Positions 1 through 14,467 are shown, numbered from the stretch's first letter. The stretch: 64,000 nucleotides of DNA from Zonotrichia leucophrys gambelii (GCF_028769735.1 NC_088172.1:95279235-95343234), one strand, 5' to 3'. Translations and numbers: made by a program. Notes: generated by a model not told the origin, from the letters alone.

Positions 1-805
1 AATCTTTAACATTCCCCACAGGTAAACTTGGCAATTTCCAATAATGTCAAATTATATTCAGATTATGAGTATTTTTCAAGTATAGGGAGAGGCATTGTTT
101 CTCTGCTATTTATTTTTCTACTGTGATTTGGAAAAGCCCATTATTTACTTTAGCAAAAAGAAAAATAGAGTTGGCTTGCAGCATTGACACCTTGAGCCAC
201 TTTCAGCAAATGGAATGTCTGATTAAGCAAAATTTACCAATTTGGGAAGAAACACAGCATTACCTACCAAAAATATTTTTTCAAAATAAATGAATCCACA
301 AAAACTTAAACCTAAACTAAGCACAGTGCTAAATGATTAATTTGCTACTTTTAGCAGATATTCTCAAAATAGCCATTATCTGATTTACCTTTACACCAGA
401 AGAAAAAAAGCCCAGGAGCTGCTAAACTTTTACCATTCGGAAATATGCAATGGTAGAAAAAGAACCTTTATTATAATATTGAACAGCCTGGGGTGTACAG
501 AGGGTGAACCTGTTTCCAGATAACATTTAGAGGTGATAACCACACAATAATCCCTTAGTTTGGACTAGAGAAAATTTTGTATGCAGTACACAAGCACAAG
601 ACTAGTTTGTTGCAAAGAATTGTTGTTACAGAATTTTTTTTGAAGAGTGAATGACAGAAAATTTTACCTTAAATTTACTAACATAAGCTTTGAAAACACA
701 ATGCAAAGGGAAAAGATAAACACCATTTAAACTAAATAAATAAAGAAAAAACATCTTCAGAGAAATTGCAAATTTAAGCAACAAGCTGGGGTTAACTCTC
801 AAGTT
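1..805. other. Unique AT-rich DNA, no gene seen
   Basis: AT-rich sequence with short A and T runs. No open frame of useful length, no repeat I recognise and no RNA gene. It reads as ordinary intergenic or intronic DNA. Confidence 0.6.
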
Positions 806-895
806 CTCTGCTTATCACACTGATCCATGTTGCAGGTTGACCTGATTTAGCTCAATCTGCTTCAAACAGAGGTTTGGACTGCATGGCCTCACAGA
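806..895 (+). repeat. Probable short CR1 LINE 3' fragment
   Basis: The stretch containing ATCTGCTTCAAACAG followed by GGTTTGGACTGCATGGCCTC resembles the CR1 3' UTR segment (consensus roughly CTGCTT..GAGCAGGGGTTGGACTAGATGACCTC). It lacks the terminal octamer repeats and is diverged, so it would be an old fragment. Chance similarity remains possible. Confidence 0.35.
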
Positions 896-1273
896 ACCAA
901 CGCTGCTTTAAGGAGGGACAGAACTCTTAATTCTGCAGTCCAGAAATCCTTCTCCATGAAAAAAATATTCCCAGTGTTGTAAAACAACACTGTAAGGTTG
1001 TCATGTGGCAGAAGAAACTTGTCTTTTGTGTTGGAAACAGGAGATCACAGAGGATACAGAAATCTCCATCTATTTCCACAGCTTCAGGAATTTTTCCTGT
1101 TCTCTTGTAGCTCTGTATGTAGACAGAAAGATCTCTCAACAATAGGGTAGAAAGCTCATGGATTTAATTCTGTTTCTGTTCAGGTCAGGACTTCTCCAAG
1201 AATCAGATCCTCACCAAAACTTTCTACAAAAAGGACTCCACAGGGAATATATATGTTAAAAAAAATAAAATAG

Positions 1274-1762
1274 CCTGGAATGCTGCATCCACCTCTGGAG
1301 CCTCCAGCCCACAAAGGACACAAACCTACTGGAGTGAGTCCAGAGCACCAAAATGATCAGAGGGCTTGAGGGCCTCTCCTATGAGGAAAGGCTGGCAGAG
1401 TTGGGGTTGTTCAGCCTGGAGAAAAGAACTCAGGGAGGCCTTATTGCAGCCTTCCAGTACCTAAAGGGGGCCTACAAAAAAGCTGAAGAAGGATTTTTTT
1501 ACAGCAGCATGTATTGATAGGACATGTGGGAATAGCTTTAAATTGAAAGGAATAGGTTTAAATTACATATTAGGAAGAAATTCTTCACTACTAGAGTGGT
1601 AAGGCTCTGTTTCTGTTTGTCCAGACATGGATGCTCCATTCCTAAAGGTGTTCACAACCAAGCTGAGCAACCCAGATGAATGGAAGGTGTCCCTTCCCAT
1701 GGCTGGGGGGTTGGACCTGGGTGATCTTTAAGGTCTCTTCCAACCTAAACCATTCTGTAATT
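1274..1762 (+). mobile_element. CR1 LINE 3' fragment (5'-truncated)
   Basis: About 490 bp of CR1 3' region in sense orientation. Diagnostic blocks run in the expected order: GTTGGGGTTGTTCAGCCTGG, then TTATTGCAGCCTTCCAGTAC with CTAAAGGGGGCCTACAA, then AGGAAGAAATTCTTCACT, then GGAAGGTGTCCCTTCCCATG, ending in TTGGACCTGGGTGATC and CCAACCTAAACCATTCTGT. The 5' end is truncated, as is typical of target-primed reverse transcription. The last octamer is degraded to CCATTCTGTAATTAG. It keeps no coding capacity. CR1 is the dominant LINE of birds and the main reason for calling this a bird genome. Confidence 0.95.
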
Positions 1763-4700
1763 AGATGAATTACTTATCCCTGGCTTTTTTCCACTTCTTT
1801 TTTTACTTAAGCTGTGACTCCCAGACAAATTTCTTCCTGGTAATAAATTGCCATATAGCTCGAATTTATTTACAAGTTAACTTTATTGGATAATCTACTT
1901 GGAGATGAATTGAGTGCGCTATCTGCATGTAAACGCTTCAATCAGTCAAGTTAGCATATACAATAAAAATATATGTAAAGTGTAGTAATTTCACTATGGC
2001 AAAAATAGTATGCTCATCATGAGGGTGACATGAATCTCTCAAAAATCTTTAAGATCTATAATCATCTTAAAAATTATTTAATACCCCATTCACTGTTCCT
2101 GGAGAACTTAAATACATATTTATTCTTGCAGAAAGAATTAAAAACTCCCAACCAATTCTTTGCACTGAAGCAAATTAAGCCTGACAACAATACGCACAAT
2201 AAGTTAATGCAAAACACCATTTTTGAATACACCAAAAATTGCAAGCAGTGCTATATGGGGGCTAAGGACAAGGTAGGATAATAAGTGGAAGCTTTCTCAA
2301 TGCCCCAACACGTTGTCAAACACAGCTTAACATCAGGTTGAAGGGGTTTGGGTACTCTTATACACTGAGAAAGAAAGTAGGTATGAGAGCCTGGGAAAAG
2401 CTGCTAGTTGTTTGACCATCAGTTGTGTTTTGTGTTCACCCTGAAAATCTAACTGCCTTTAGATTGCCATATCAGCTATAAGAAAACAAGCAGCAGGCAA
2501 AAGATATTAGCTTGTAAATACAATTATGCAATTATGTCGCAGATTACCCTTGAGAAAAATGCCTATTCTGAAAGACATGGAAATCAGCAAGCTGTAAAAC
2601 CCTTCATTCCAAGAGTTTCAAAATCACCAGCTACAGGCCACTGCTTCAAAGAATTGTGTACTTGCACTCAACATTAATAATATAATTCTTAATTATATTA
2701 TACCTTAATATTTTTAAATGTGCAGATTCATTCATCAGTTCTACTGATAAGAGACTTGTTCTTGGCCTGGAGCACACAACCCATTTACAGTAATGCTGGC
2801 AAAGGCTGGTCTCTAATGTCCCACTCCATCCTGCACAGAATTCCCTTCAGCTGGCTTACATGGTATAAAACATCATAAGGAAGATGACTGAAATTACTTT
2901 GGAGACACATTTCTGCAAAAAGCCCATCCAATTTCCTCAACAGCATTACAGCACCATATTTTATCTATCCTGTGTGAGAAGGCTGACAAATACTGTGCAC
3001 CCTCCACAAGCTCATATATCAGAGTGCTTTATTCCCCAAGCCTGATAAGAATTCCTAGATAGAGAAAAAAGAGGGGCAGCAGCAGGAGATGAAGGGGAAG
3101 TGAAGCAATCACTGCAGCCAGGTTTAGAAGGTAGGGAGCATGGGAAGGAATATTTCCTATAGCACCTTGTGAGCTTGAGTGGCAGTGTCAGGGAGCTGAA
3201 CTCCACAGGAATCCAGCAGTTTCTCTGCCATGGCATGCTTTAATCAACCATTTTTCTGAGACAAAACACAAGCAGGCTTGAACTCCTTCCACCACTTGCA
3301 CACCCACATAAAAACACACCAGAGATGTATTTTTCTTCCTTTTGCTCTATTACTCCAAAACATTATTTCTAGCTCCTTCGTACTGGCTCTGGGAATTTTA
3401 AATGAAACCTAGAAACATAACAGGGCTCTGGGAACACTGGTATCAAGTATTAGAAAAATGAAGAATGTGAAGACAATATTATTAATTTCCTGTTCTTTAT
3501 CATAATTTTATTCTCTATTTCTCACCCTTCCAGTTCAGGTAAGTGTATATTAAGGCACCTGCTGGAAATTATGGTCTATCCCAGAGCTAAGAGAAGTAAC
3601 AAAGAGCAGTTAAACTTTAAGAACTACCATACTTTGGGATATCCTCCAACCACGGTATTGGAGGAATTATACAAAGACAGACTGATTTCTAAACAGTCAG
3701 TTAAAATTAAAAACAACTAAGCCAAATTCTCTTCCCACTCCTGTAACTTCCAGTTATAAATGTTCCTGGCACACCTGCATGCACCAAGAAGAAAGAATTC
3801 AGCCTCCAGCATTTCTGTTTGTTTACAAAACATTTTTACTGCGAAACCAAAGACAAAATTTAGCATCCAACTAAAAAAACACCCCTACAGCTTAATATTC
3901 ATGTGGAATGTGACAGATGTATTTGTCTTTGTAATAGTACATAAAAAGTTTAGAATTGTTATCCAAATTCTCTTTAAAAGCACAAACATATTTGATGATA
4001 AAACATTTTGCAAGTTTGTTTCAGTTTTTCCAGTTTTTGTCAATAAAAAGCCATATAAAAAAGACTAATGTCTTTCAGACTGCTCATGTAACTTCTGAAA
4101 AAGATGTAAAAAACCTAATAATACTTTCAGTGTCACTTAAAAAACCCACTGAATACTCAATTAACCTTAGACAATAACTTCTGATTTTCCATTTGATCTG
4201 ATGTATCCCCATGCACATTACTCACACCAAATTACCCTGAATAGCCACGGAGAAGAATTTTTCATATAGAACTCATAACAAAAAGAATCCACCAGCATAT
4301 TTTGTAAGAGTGAAACACTGTTAAACAGCTCCAAATACTTATTTTTCAAACACCTATCAAGTGATGATATTCAAGTACTACATGGCTCTACCCCGTACAA
4401 ATATGTATCTCCAGAAACTTTGCTCCATTAAATCCTCATTGCAATTTATAAAAATACCAGTTAGGAGCAAGAAGAAATCACCTATTTTTAAGAACATAAA
4501 CTGGAGATTATAATATATGTAAGTGAGGAGAAGCAAACTGGCCTTACTGCCGAAAACATGGACAATTGTGCTGAAATAGAAATTGCAGCAGCATGAGCTG
4601 CATGCCACATTACAACATGATTTAAAACTGTAGAAATGTGCCACAAAATGAGTTGCACAGTCTCTCAGTTCAGCAGTGTCCACCTGGCACTGGCCAAGCA

Positions 4701-7700
4701 TGGGGCTTCACACATTTTCACATTTCTGTACCACTCTATAACACAGAATGGCTAGCTCACATTCATTTAAAGGAGTTTTGTCTTAAGGCACCCAAAGATT
4801 AGCAATTAATTGCAGTACTGAATTATGAAACAATTCCATCAAAACACATCATCAGACGCTGGGAGAACGCCTGAGAATCAATGCCATTAAAGATGTATAT
4901 AGAAGCAGGATGAACACAAGTAAACCAAACCTCAGATTAGGAAGAAAATTCAAAAGGCTGAATGCATTAGGTAAGTAATGCATGCAGCTGGACTTTAGTT
5001 AAATTCCCTTCAAAACCTTGTTTGTGTTTAACCTGCAACAGTGCCAAAATAAAGCGAGTACAATAAAAAGGCAAAGTTAAAATGTGAGAATGAACAAAGA
5101 TTGCCCAACAGGTCATTGTCATGGTGCAGCTGAACATCACTTTGTATCCCAGGAAACACCAAGATATCTCTTCCAAACACCTTCATGTCTCTTCCTCAAG
5201 TTCCAATTCAGCACCACTAACCATATCATCATTGCTCATCTGTTCAAGAGTTTAGGTCCACAATGTTTTTATCATATTTAGCAGTGCTTCTACTTAGACA
5301 CTTTTCTTATGCCTTCCCTGTCCTCTCAGAAATTTCTCTCAGTTTTATAATTTTATTGTGCATGAATACAGCAAAACAACCCTCTCCACACATAAATCAG
5401 GAACAACCCAGTAAGGTAAAATACAGGAAACACAAGATAAGGTAGTTTGTCACCTCCTTCTCCTACTATCAGCCTGCATTTAGACATACCATCATAGGTG
5501 CATTGACTGTCTGCTATTGCCCAGTCTCCTTGAGCTCTGTTCATCTAACCACTTATAAAGAAGAACAAAGATAGAAAAAATAGGAACAAAAATTAGGCAG
5601 ACCGGGAAAGACTGAATCAAGCAGAGAATATGTACAGAGAAGAAAAAAAAAAAAATCACTGATGACTGAAACCAAGAGAGACAAAAATAAAGGAGGGACT
5701 GGAAGACAGACCACAAGGAACATCTTATGCACAAATTCACTGTGTATCTCTTAAAAGAAGACTGTTGCTATGCTACCTGGTGCTATGGCACTCTTCAAAA
5801 TAAGATCCAGTTGAACATATTAGTTCCAGAGATTTGAATGTGTGACATTACACTTGAAAGCATTTGCATTTCTATTAATTTTTAAACAAGTTATTACCAG
5901 CACATTCATTGTCCAAGCATTCTAAAAGGGAAACTCAGAAGTGATGGCAGATGCCTTACACAAAAAGCAGCTACAGAGTGGGTTTTCCTCCACTTCTCCT
6001 TTCACAAACAGGTAATGAAATTTTACTTAAAAAAAGTTTCTTCTTGCTATAAATATTACTTTAGCCTTCAGCTCAAGTTTCTTGTTACCAATCAAAGCCA
6101 CACTGAAAATTCTCCCTGATTAGTCTGACTGATTTTTTGCCGAGCAGAACCAAGATGTCTGAAGGTAAAGGTCTGATAAAAGTGATAAGTAAAGATTCAA
6201 ATATTGCATTCCAGCTAGTTGACACAAATTGAGGATCAGGTTGATATTCCATCAGGGACTGTGTGCTGAACATTTTCAAGACAATCACAAAAAAAGTCTG
6301 CATTTTACCTGTGTGAGTATATATATAAAATGGGCTTCAAACTGGAAATTAAGAAATACTTTCAACTTGTCTTACCAGGTATTTTGAATATGCATTTTAA
6401 ATCTAATTTTATAGAGATTTCTCTAAGGGTTAATCTAAACACACTTTGAACAGGTCTACTGCTCTTTCTCAACAGATCCCAAGGGATGAAATTCAGACAA
6501 CAAGACCAAAGAAAATTAAAAGTTAATTTCCTAACTTAAACATGCCTTTCCAAAACAGTGAGCACAATCCATTTTGGGTGGTTTCCTTTCTCAGAGGGAA
6601 AGAGAATTCCTAGATAACCAAAACTGACATCATGACCATGAACCAAAAACCAAAAAATTGTCATTCTTCACCGACAAGAGTGCTTCAAACATGAGAGCAG
6701 TTCTCCCCATCTCCTTTTACACTGCGCTGCATCATGAATTTGCCAGCCTTGCAATTAGTTTTTTGGACCTTCTGGCATCATGGTGTAAGCAGTGTCAAAA
6801 AAAACCCACAAAACCCCCCCAAAAACATCCAAACAACAACAAAAAAATCCAAAGACCCTGAAGGTTAATCAAAGAACTAAGGCAACGGAATACACATAAA
6901 AAGTAAATGCCAAAACTGGAGATGGTTGTCAAAACATCTGAGAAACAACAGGTCAGCATTTCCAAGTGGTGAACCAGTAATACAGTAGCAATCTTCAAAT
7001 GACTGTTCCCTAAAGTTTTTAGTTTCTAAATTATTTTAAATTTTCATTAATAAAGGTCAGACTACATAAAGATCCTATATGACATTACAGTATTCTTTAT
7101 ATTAATAAATTCCCACCATTTTCAATAAACATCTTGTACAAAATCCGCTATAGCCCTGAAATAAGGCAACATTTTCGTAGGAGCATATTTTGCATAGTAA
7201 CTGAGGCTTAAATTGAGTATTCAGAACAGTACTTCATAGTCTCCCAGCATTGACTAGCTTTGCACCTAATAAAGCAAACAGCTCTACTGATTTCAGAAAT
7301 GCAGAGCCTCTTAACGGCAACTGGACTTTTCTCCCTTCCCTTTGCTCCAGTTTCATTGTTAAATCAATTCTGAATTATAAGTATGTATCCCAGTATCTAA
7401 AAATCCCACCAGGAATGCCAAGGGTACTTAAACCTGCACAGTGATTCTTATAAACACTAGACACTTTCTATTTTAAAAGCATATTTTCCATAGTGCTTTC
7501 CTACAATACCTGAAGAATTTTTAGCACACTTAAGGGAGCTACAACAGCATACCCATTCTAATAGCTTTTCCTCCACATAAAACTCTTAAAAATCAGGATC
7601 TAAATAGACTCCAAAAATAAGGTTTTGGTATATTCCCTTGCACTAAATTTACTGAACAACTCCCACCTTTTAAAACCAGAATAATGTCTCTCTCCTCCCC

Positions 7701-9108
7701 TAACTTGGAAAGACTTCTTTTCAAGTCACTAGTCCATAAAGTTCAAGAATTGCAAATTTGAGAGCTCAGAGTGAGGAGGTCACCCAACTGCACATCCTCA
7801 CAGGTTTGAAAAGCTCTAAGTTGCACCAATGAGTTTTACGACACTAAAGAGTTCTCTTAATTCCTCAGTTACTTTTTTTCTTCATATCATCATTGCAGCT
7901 TTACTCTTCCCTCACCTTCCAATAAAACTTCCTTTTGGAAAAAAAAAGGCAGAAAGAGCCAGCCTTTAAACCAGCTGATTCCTCCAACAACTTGAATACT
8001 AATGGTGTACTAATGCATTGAGTCTTTCCCACCTCATGCTTATATTTATTTCCATTTTAAAACTTGCAGATTGTACAGTAACAATGAAGGCTAAGCTCAT
8101 GGATCACTAGCAATCTAGAGACTAACATGATGAAACATTTTCTTCCTAATTTTCTGTGGGAGATACAACCTACCATGTTTCTATTTCATGTCACACACAG
8201 TAGATTTAGGCTTTGATTTATTATTGTAGATCTTAAATTTCACAAAGACAAACCAAAAAGAAAGATGTAATTCATAAAATCTTTAAACCTTGCTGCTGAG
8301 GCTTACATGGTTCCAGAATGTTGAGGTGGTACCAAGATGTAGTCTGAAAACTCATGGATTTGAAAGCCAATTAAACACCATGACATCCATGGGTAAAGTC
8401 ACTTCCTTGAAGGGAAGATGATCAGACCCAGCAATCTAATTTTGAAAAGCTTCACTACAGGTTTATCCTTTTATTTTTTTCCCCTGGATACTGATGCTGG
8501 ACAAACCACTGGAAACAAAACATGAAGGCTGGAGAGATTTCATCTCTGGCCTAACAAAGACATCTTTAAGTCAGAGATCACAGCCTAGAATATGGTATTA
8601 AAAACACATAAATCTCTCCTGGAAAAGAAACACGCACTGTTCCATGGTTGCAGATATTTGTTGGCAAACAGACTGATGCAAAGAGATAATTCCACATTCC
8701 TTTTTTCCATTACTATTTTAGCTGGTCATGCAACCAGCAAATGTCCTGCAAAAAGAACCCAACTTGACATTGTTACTGGAATTCACTTATCTCCGCCGGG
8801 TGGACTTTATTTTGAATTTGTATGCACCACGATATTGGCCCAGTTTAAACTCCCTGAGTAACACTGCACAAGAGTTTCTGGCAAAATTAATGGGAAGTGG
8901 ATTTTTGGAAAACCCTTTAAGCACTTTCTTTGTAAATGGCCAGAGGATGCTTAATGGAATAAGAATAATTTCTCACAAGTCAGCTTTTCTGTGTAGCTTT
9001 CACTACTTGAACTTGAATAGAGGCCAAAGATCCTTACATTCCAGAGGTTGCATGAGGATTTTGCCTTGGAGTTCACCTTCTGCAAAGGTGAAAAGACTTC
9101 AAAAATAA
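1763..9108. other. Unique AT-rich DNA, no gene seen
   Basis: More than 7 kb without a recognisable gene or interspersed repeat. Simple-sequence patches include an A/C-rich run at about 6798-6850 and A runs near 5644 and 7940. The two overlapping open frames at 8592-9108 (89 and 126 codons) have no recognisable domain, and the second runs to the edge of the neighbouring CR1. I treat them as chance. Confidence 0.6.
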
Positions 9109-9392
9109 TTAATCATAGAATGGTTTGGTTAGAAGGCACCTTAAACAGCACCCAGTTCCAACTTGCCTGCCATGGACAGGGACACTTTCCATTAGACCAG
9201 GTTGCTCAGAGCCCCAGCCCATCTAGTTTGAACCCTTCCCCAGGGATGGAGCATCCACAGCTTCTCTGGGCAACCTGTACCAATGCTTTACAGCAAAGAA
9301 TTTTGTCCTAATACCCAATCTAAGCCTACTCTCTCAGTTTGAAGACAATCCCGCTTGTCCTGTCATGCTCCTGTAAACAGTCTGTCCATTAA
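9109..9392 (-). mobile_element. CR1 LINE 3' fragment (5'-truncated)
   Basis: Read on the minus strand, this carries the CR1 3' terminal block: TTGCCCAGAGAAGCTGTGGA, TGCTCCATCCCTGG, CTGAGCAACCTGGTCTAATG, GTGTCCCTGTCCATGGCAGG, and a terminus of CCAAACCATTCTATGATT. The 3' end lies at the low-coordinate side and is better preserved than in the copy at 1.3-1.8 kb. It is about 280 bp and non-coding. Confidence 0.95.
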
Positions 9393-11109
9393 GAAGTCAT
9401 ACCAAAAATATTTAATTCTTAAGGTTCACTTGCAGGAATTTGCTTTCTTTAAAAAAAGTTACAAGTGAGCCAGTTGTTTTTTATATGCTCTATCTCTAAG
9501 CAAAAGTATTTTACAAAACTACTTTGCAATTACATACTGAACCGTGAAGTTGACAGTTTGCAAGTATTTTAGGAAAATCCATACACTTAAAGTATCCCCA
9601 TTGAAATGCTAGGTTTTCAAAATTTCAGCAAGGGCATGCTCAACTCTGACATCACCTCTACTTCCTGAATGATCAGGAAAATCAGAAGCAGCATCTCATC
9701 TTAGCCCCTTCACCTTTATTTTCTTTCCACTTTCTTGTGCTCATCATTTAGTATCTCTTTTAATAGAGAAAAATGAAAAAGGAAACATTTAAATCACAAA
9801 CAACTTCCTTCTATTAAATGTCCCAGAAATATTGTTCAAAGTTTTGGGATAGATATTTCTGAGTCAGGCAGCACACTTGTGCTGGCAATCCACTCACTGG
9901 GATCAAGAATGGATTGTGAGCACCAGAAATTTCACTACAGAGTCACAAATCTGAACAAGAAAGAATTGCAGCTGTGTCCTTACAGTTATAACAAAAAGAA
10001 AGCATAAGCCTCACATTCAGTAGTGCCTGGAAATCAATTTTAGAACATCCCTCCTATTCAGACATATGGAAAACACTTTTACAGGCAAGAAAGAATGGAT
10101 TGATTTTCAGGCAAAAGCATAAAAATCTGAAGAGGAGCTATGTACTGGAGTGAATCATGCAAGAGTTGAGAGTCTGATCTCCTGTGGTTTACTGTGATGT
10201 AAAACTGATCTGGGATTCCCACACAGACTTCTGTCTTCCAGCACAGAGGACTGGAACTCTGACACCATCTCTTGACACCACCCAGTGATCAATTAGATAT
10301 ATCACATGGCATAGCTAATTATCTACAGAGCACATGTAACGCATGGAATAGTAAAAATAAAAAAAAGTTTTGTTTTTAACTTCCACAGCCTGCTGAAAGG
10401 TCTTTAAAAATGTAATGCTGTCAGACTCACTGCCTTCAAAGGAAAATTAGCTAACTTTAGTTTATATTACATTCAAGAATGCATTCTGTGAACTAATGAT
10501 GGCTTTTACCAGAAGAAAATAAGCAGGCTCCATATCTTGACAGTAAACTATCATTTGATCATTTTAACAGAAAATTTCACTCACTGCACCATGTAACATG
10601 ATATTGTCTCACATGAAATAGCAATGCCAGCTTCTGCTCTGTGGTCCAGGAAGATGAGAATTGGAATTCAGATGCATAAAGAGCTTCTCTTACTAAAGAA
10701 CTTTACAGCCTCCTATGTTTTATGTCAATATTGTTGTAAATGTGCAAGGGAGACCAGTATTTACTTTAGTCTCTGACTGCTCCCACAACAGGGATTTGTA
10801 ACTCAAAGGAAAAACCCATTGGTGAACACATTAAGGTGAGCTACGGCTTCCAGAGAAAAATAGGTGTCAAATACATTCATGATGTAAACTCCAATTTGGA
10901 TCATTCTGGAAGACCACAGGGTTCAATAAATTACAAGCTGCACAAGTAATTCATCTTGGCTTGGAGCACCAGTCCCATTACCTCCTGCTAAAGAAAGATT
11001 CCTTAAGGCTAACAACATGCTCTTTCTTACCTCCCCCCCTAGTAGCAGAATGTTTACTTACAGGTAGATCATTTTTCACTGGCTCCCAATTTCAGAAATG
11101 CACTCAAGG

Positions 11110-11144
<35 letters not shown>

Positions 11145-14100
11145 GGAATTTGTCTTAAATGCTTAGTCACCCAGCAATCAAATAAGGCAATGGCAAACCA
11201 TCTTCAAAAGAGACATAGTCAAGAGCAAAATGTTTAAATTGCCAATCCAGTCATCCTGGCAAGCTTGTATGCATGTTTAAGAATGATGAGTTATCTAGCT
11301 GGTTGTTTTAATTAATAAATAAAAAAGATAATGCCTTTTGCACAAAACTAAATTTGAACTTGTAGTTCAAATCTACTCTCACTACTTTCAAGCAAATACC
11401 AGATTTTCTGTGGTTAAGAAATACAAATCAGGTCTTGGAAGACTTTCAAGGACTCCAACCCCAAACAAGGTTATTAACTCCCATAAAGCCACAGTTTCAT
11501 AAGCTGCCTAAGCAGATTCAGGAGTGTTTGGGAGCAGGTGGATTTGCCTTCAGCACACACTCACAACATCTCCTTTCCTCCTACAGACACTCCCATCCTG
11601 CTACATGGCAACACAGGCCAATAAAAGAGCTGACCAGGCCAGGAGTAAATAATGATTGAGAAGATATTTTTGGATCTTGGTGTGGTTCCAAAGCTCACCT
11701 GCTTAACGGAAGCAGCATGGAGCTGCAGCCACTGCACAGGGGGAAGATGAAAGCATTTCTTGGGCAAGAAGCCCCCAGCTGACACTTGTGCTGTTGTTAA
11801 CTCACAGAAACAGCCCAGTGATAGCAGCAACTTGGTCAAAGTGGCATGGAGTTGTGATTATGTGACAGGAAAATGCTACAGGTAAAATATTGAAACCCTT
11901 AAACTCTGCATTCAGCGAGCTGCTCTGCCACAGACACTTCTGAGGGTCAGGTAAGTGATTTTTATCCCTTTATGCAGCAGTGTCCAGTTTTTGAGATGAT
12001 GGCCATCACAGAAAAACTAACTTACAGACTTTCTCTGTCTCCTTATTTTACCAGGACAGCTGACTGAGAAACTTCACTAAGTTATGCAATGGTCAACATT
12101 AAAGGGATGAGTCATTTTTCCTAAGCTAATTGCTCACAAGGGTGAACAAAGTAGACAGCATTTAGCTCCTTGAGCAGTGCAAAGAGAACCACACCTGCTG
12201 AGTCTTCAGTAAGGGACAAAATGCTGGTTCATGAGCACTTGTACTAGAATATAACTTACAATAGAAATTATGCGCTCACAGGCTCCTTCCAGCACCAGCT
12301 CTAGAATTTAAATAAAGATCCCAGTTACATTGCATTTCTTGACCATCTGATTTCTCATAGTTTTTTTTCAAATCATTGTAACCAAATCAAAGTCAAGCAG
12401 TTACAAAATGGTTATTTGGCTAATTAAAGGAAGCAATGCATCTGCTTCCCCATCTCCTCAAGTCTGTCAGTCCTTTTTACATGAGTCTAATCTCCTAGTC
12501 ATCCCTCACATTCTACAAACCTTGCTACCCTGAGTGGTAGCAATTTTAATTCAAACCCAACAACCTTTCCCTTTTTATTACTGCCTTCTCTTGTACTACA
12601 TGTGTTTGCTGCTTTTGTCTTCAAGCTAAAACAAGCCTAGCATTAAGAACAAACACTGCTTCATTGCATATATGTATAATTATGAAAAGTTTTAAACTGT
12701 AGCATTTGTTTCTGGAGAACACAGATATCTGACCAAGCTAAGAAGCATTCTTCACCTCTTCTACAGGATTTTAACCCATTTCCCCCACCACAACATTTTC
12801 AAGCTTTACCACCACAGATTTGCTGCTGTGTTGGGGAAAGTGCAGAGTTCCCACCACATGCTTGCTATCATACAATCACTTATTAAAGACTTAGCAAACA
12901 TGTTCAGAACTGCTTTCCACAGAAAGTTTTTCCTTCTCCCAGCTTTCCTCCTGCATACTCTGAGGAAATGTATCTATTCAACACCTAGAAATTAAAGTAG
13001 TTGCCAAACCTCCCTGCTCCAAGATCCCCTATATGTAAGTGTGCCTGAAGTTGGAATAGCATCCAGCTCCCTCTGGGTGCTGCTTTGACACTCCCCAACA
13101 AACCCCTGGGTGGAGACAGGAAAGGAAAACAGTACAGGGAAAAGATAAAACCCCTCTGTCTCTTTTCTGCAGTGGTTATAATTAAATTTTAATATTTTGC
13201 CTACAACTGAGGCAGGGGTAATAAAATATTTGCTTTATTCCCTGAAAACATAATAGTTCTGTATGAAGGCACTCATAATTCACATGTGACCTCTTTCTCA
13301 AATCCCCAAACTTAGCGAACAAACATTCATCCTCAATCACATCTAGAAGCAACAGTGAAAAATAATGGCTGAAACTGGAATACTTGAGCATGTTTAATTG
13401 CTTTTTTCTTTATTCCCCTCAGCTAAAAACCATTTAATTAAACCCTACTACAAAGCAGAGTAGAGCACATAAGCAGGGTTCAGCAGCTGGTTATGCAGCC
13501 CCGCTGTAGCTGGCAACAGGTCATAGCTGTGAGTGTGACCTGAGGAACCAAACCATTTATCTGGAGAAGGTAAAGGGACAAGTAAGTTCTTAAAACATCA
13601 TCACAAACTCTTGTTCTGGTCTCTAAATAGAGCTCCTTTCATCTGTACCTTATCACACTCACAGGGAAATGAGTAAAAATTTACATTTAAGCACTACAAC
13701 ATGTAGGCACATGTACACATTCACCCTCCTGCAGCACATTTTAGTATATCCTACCTTTGTTCTTTTTTTCCTTTTCAAACCCCAAAGAGTTATCACCAAA
13801 ATCTTTATATTGGCTTCAAAACAGAGTAGCTAAAGTAACTGAATAAAACCACCTCTTCCATATTAAAATGCAGTTTTAAGCATTTCAGAATCTTCAGATC
13901 TTCCACCTTTATTAAGCAGATCAGCATTATGCTTATTAAAGCTCCAGGATGCCTTTGATTTTTCTTGCCTTTTTTCCAAAATGACCAGAATATTTTTCAT
14001 TGATATGCATTAATTTTCAACATACATTTCATGTGTATTGAGCCAAGTTTTTCAAGTTGATTAAACACCAACAAGAGACATCAGTTTTGCTGACTTTTGA

Positions 14101-14329
14101 AGACTCAGACAACCCGCAGTGTTTCCAAGGCAAGCATTCAGAATCCAAGAGCACAGGAAGCTGCAGAATCAGAAGATTGGGTACTGTGGCTTCTTCCACC
14201 CTTTCTTTTTAAATTTAGATGATTGGAAAGATCTAAAGGAAGCCATGACACTATAAGGGATACTGCAATGCTTTGAGAGCTTGAGGTTTGCTGAGGAAGG
14301 GCAGAGGGGGGCAGATAAGGTATAGCTGG
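9393..14329. other. Unique AT-rich DNA, no gene seen
   Basis: No recognisable coding exon, RNA gene or interspersed repeat apart from the A run listed separately at 11113-11142. Open frames are all under 100 codons and lack domain signatures. Confidence 0.55.
11113..11142 (+). repeat. Poly-A tract of 30 bases
   Basis: An uninterrupted run of 30 adenines, the longest homopolymer in the window. The upstream sequence matches no retrotransposed gene or LINE that I recognise. It may be a simple repeat or the tail of an unrecognised retrocopy. No flanking target duplication is apparent. Confidence 0.95.
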
Positions 14330-14467
14330 CTTGGAGCTTTATGTTTTGGTTTCTTTGGGGTTTTTTTTGCCATTAGCCCACCTCTCCCCCCCCCTTTTTT
14401 GTTTTACCTTTTTGAGTCCTCTGTTTCTATTGCAGATGCTGGCAAGAATCCCCACATTTTATTACAG
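14330..14467 (+). other. T/C-rich tract followed by a 32-nt exon-like segment
   Basis: A pyrimidine-rich stretch (T runs near 14360, a C run at about 14386-14394, then TTTTTT) leads to CTCTGTTTCTATTGCAG at 14419-14435, a strong splice acceptor in form. After 32 bases (14436-14467) comes ATTACAG followed by GTAACC, an acceptable donor. The segment is open in one frame and begins with ATG. No partner exons are visible, and similar acceptor/donor pairs occur elsewhere in the window by chance, so this is only a candidate cryptic exon. Confidence 0.15.

Noticed and set aside
5207..5217. TTCAGCACCAC, left half of a REST/NRSF site
   Set aside because: The right half of the 21-bp site does not match.
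8592..9108. Overlapping 89- and 126-codon open frames
   Set aside because: No domain signature or splice context; the second frame ends at the CR1 boundary.
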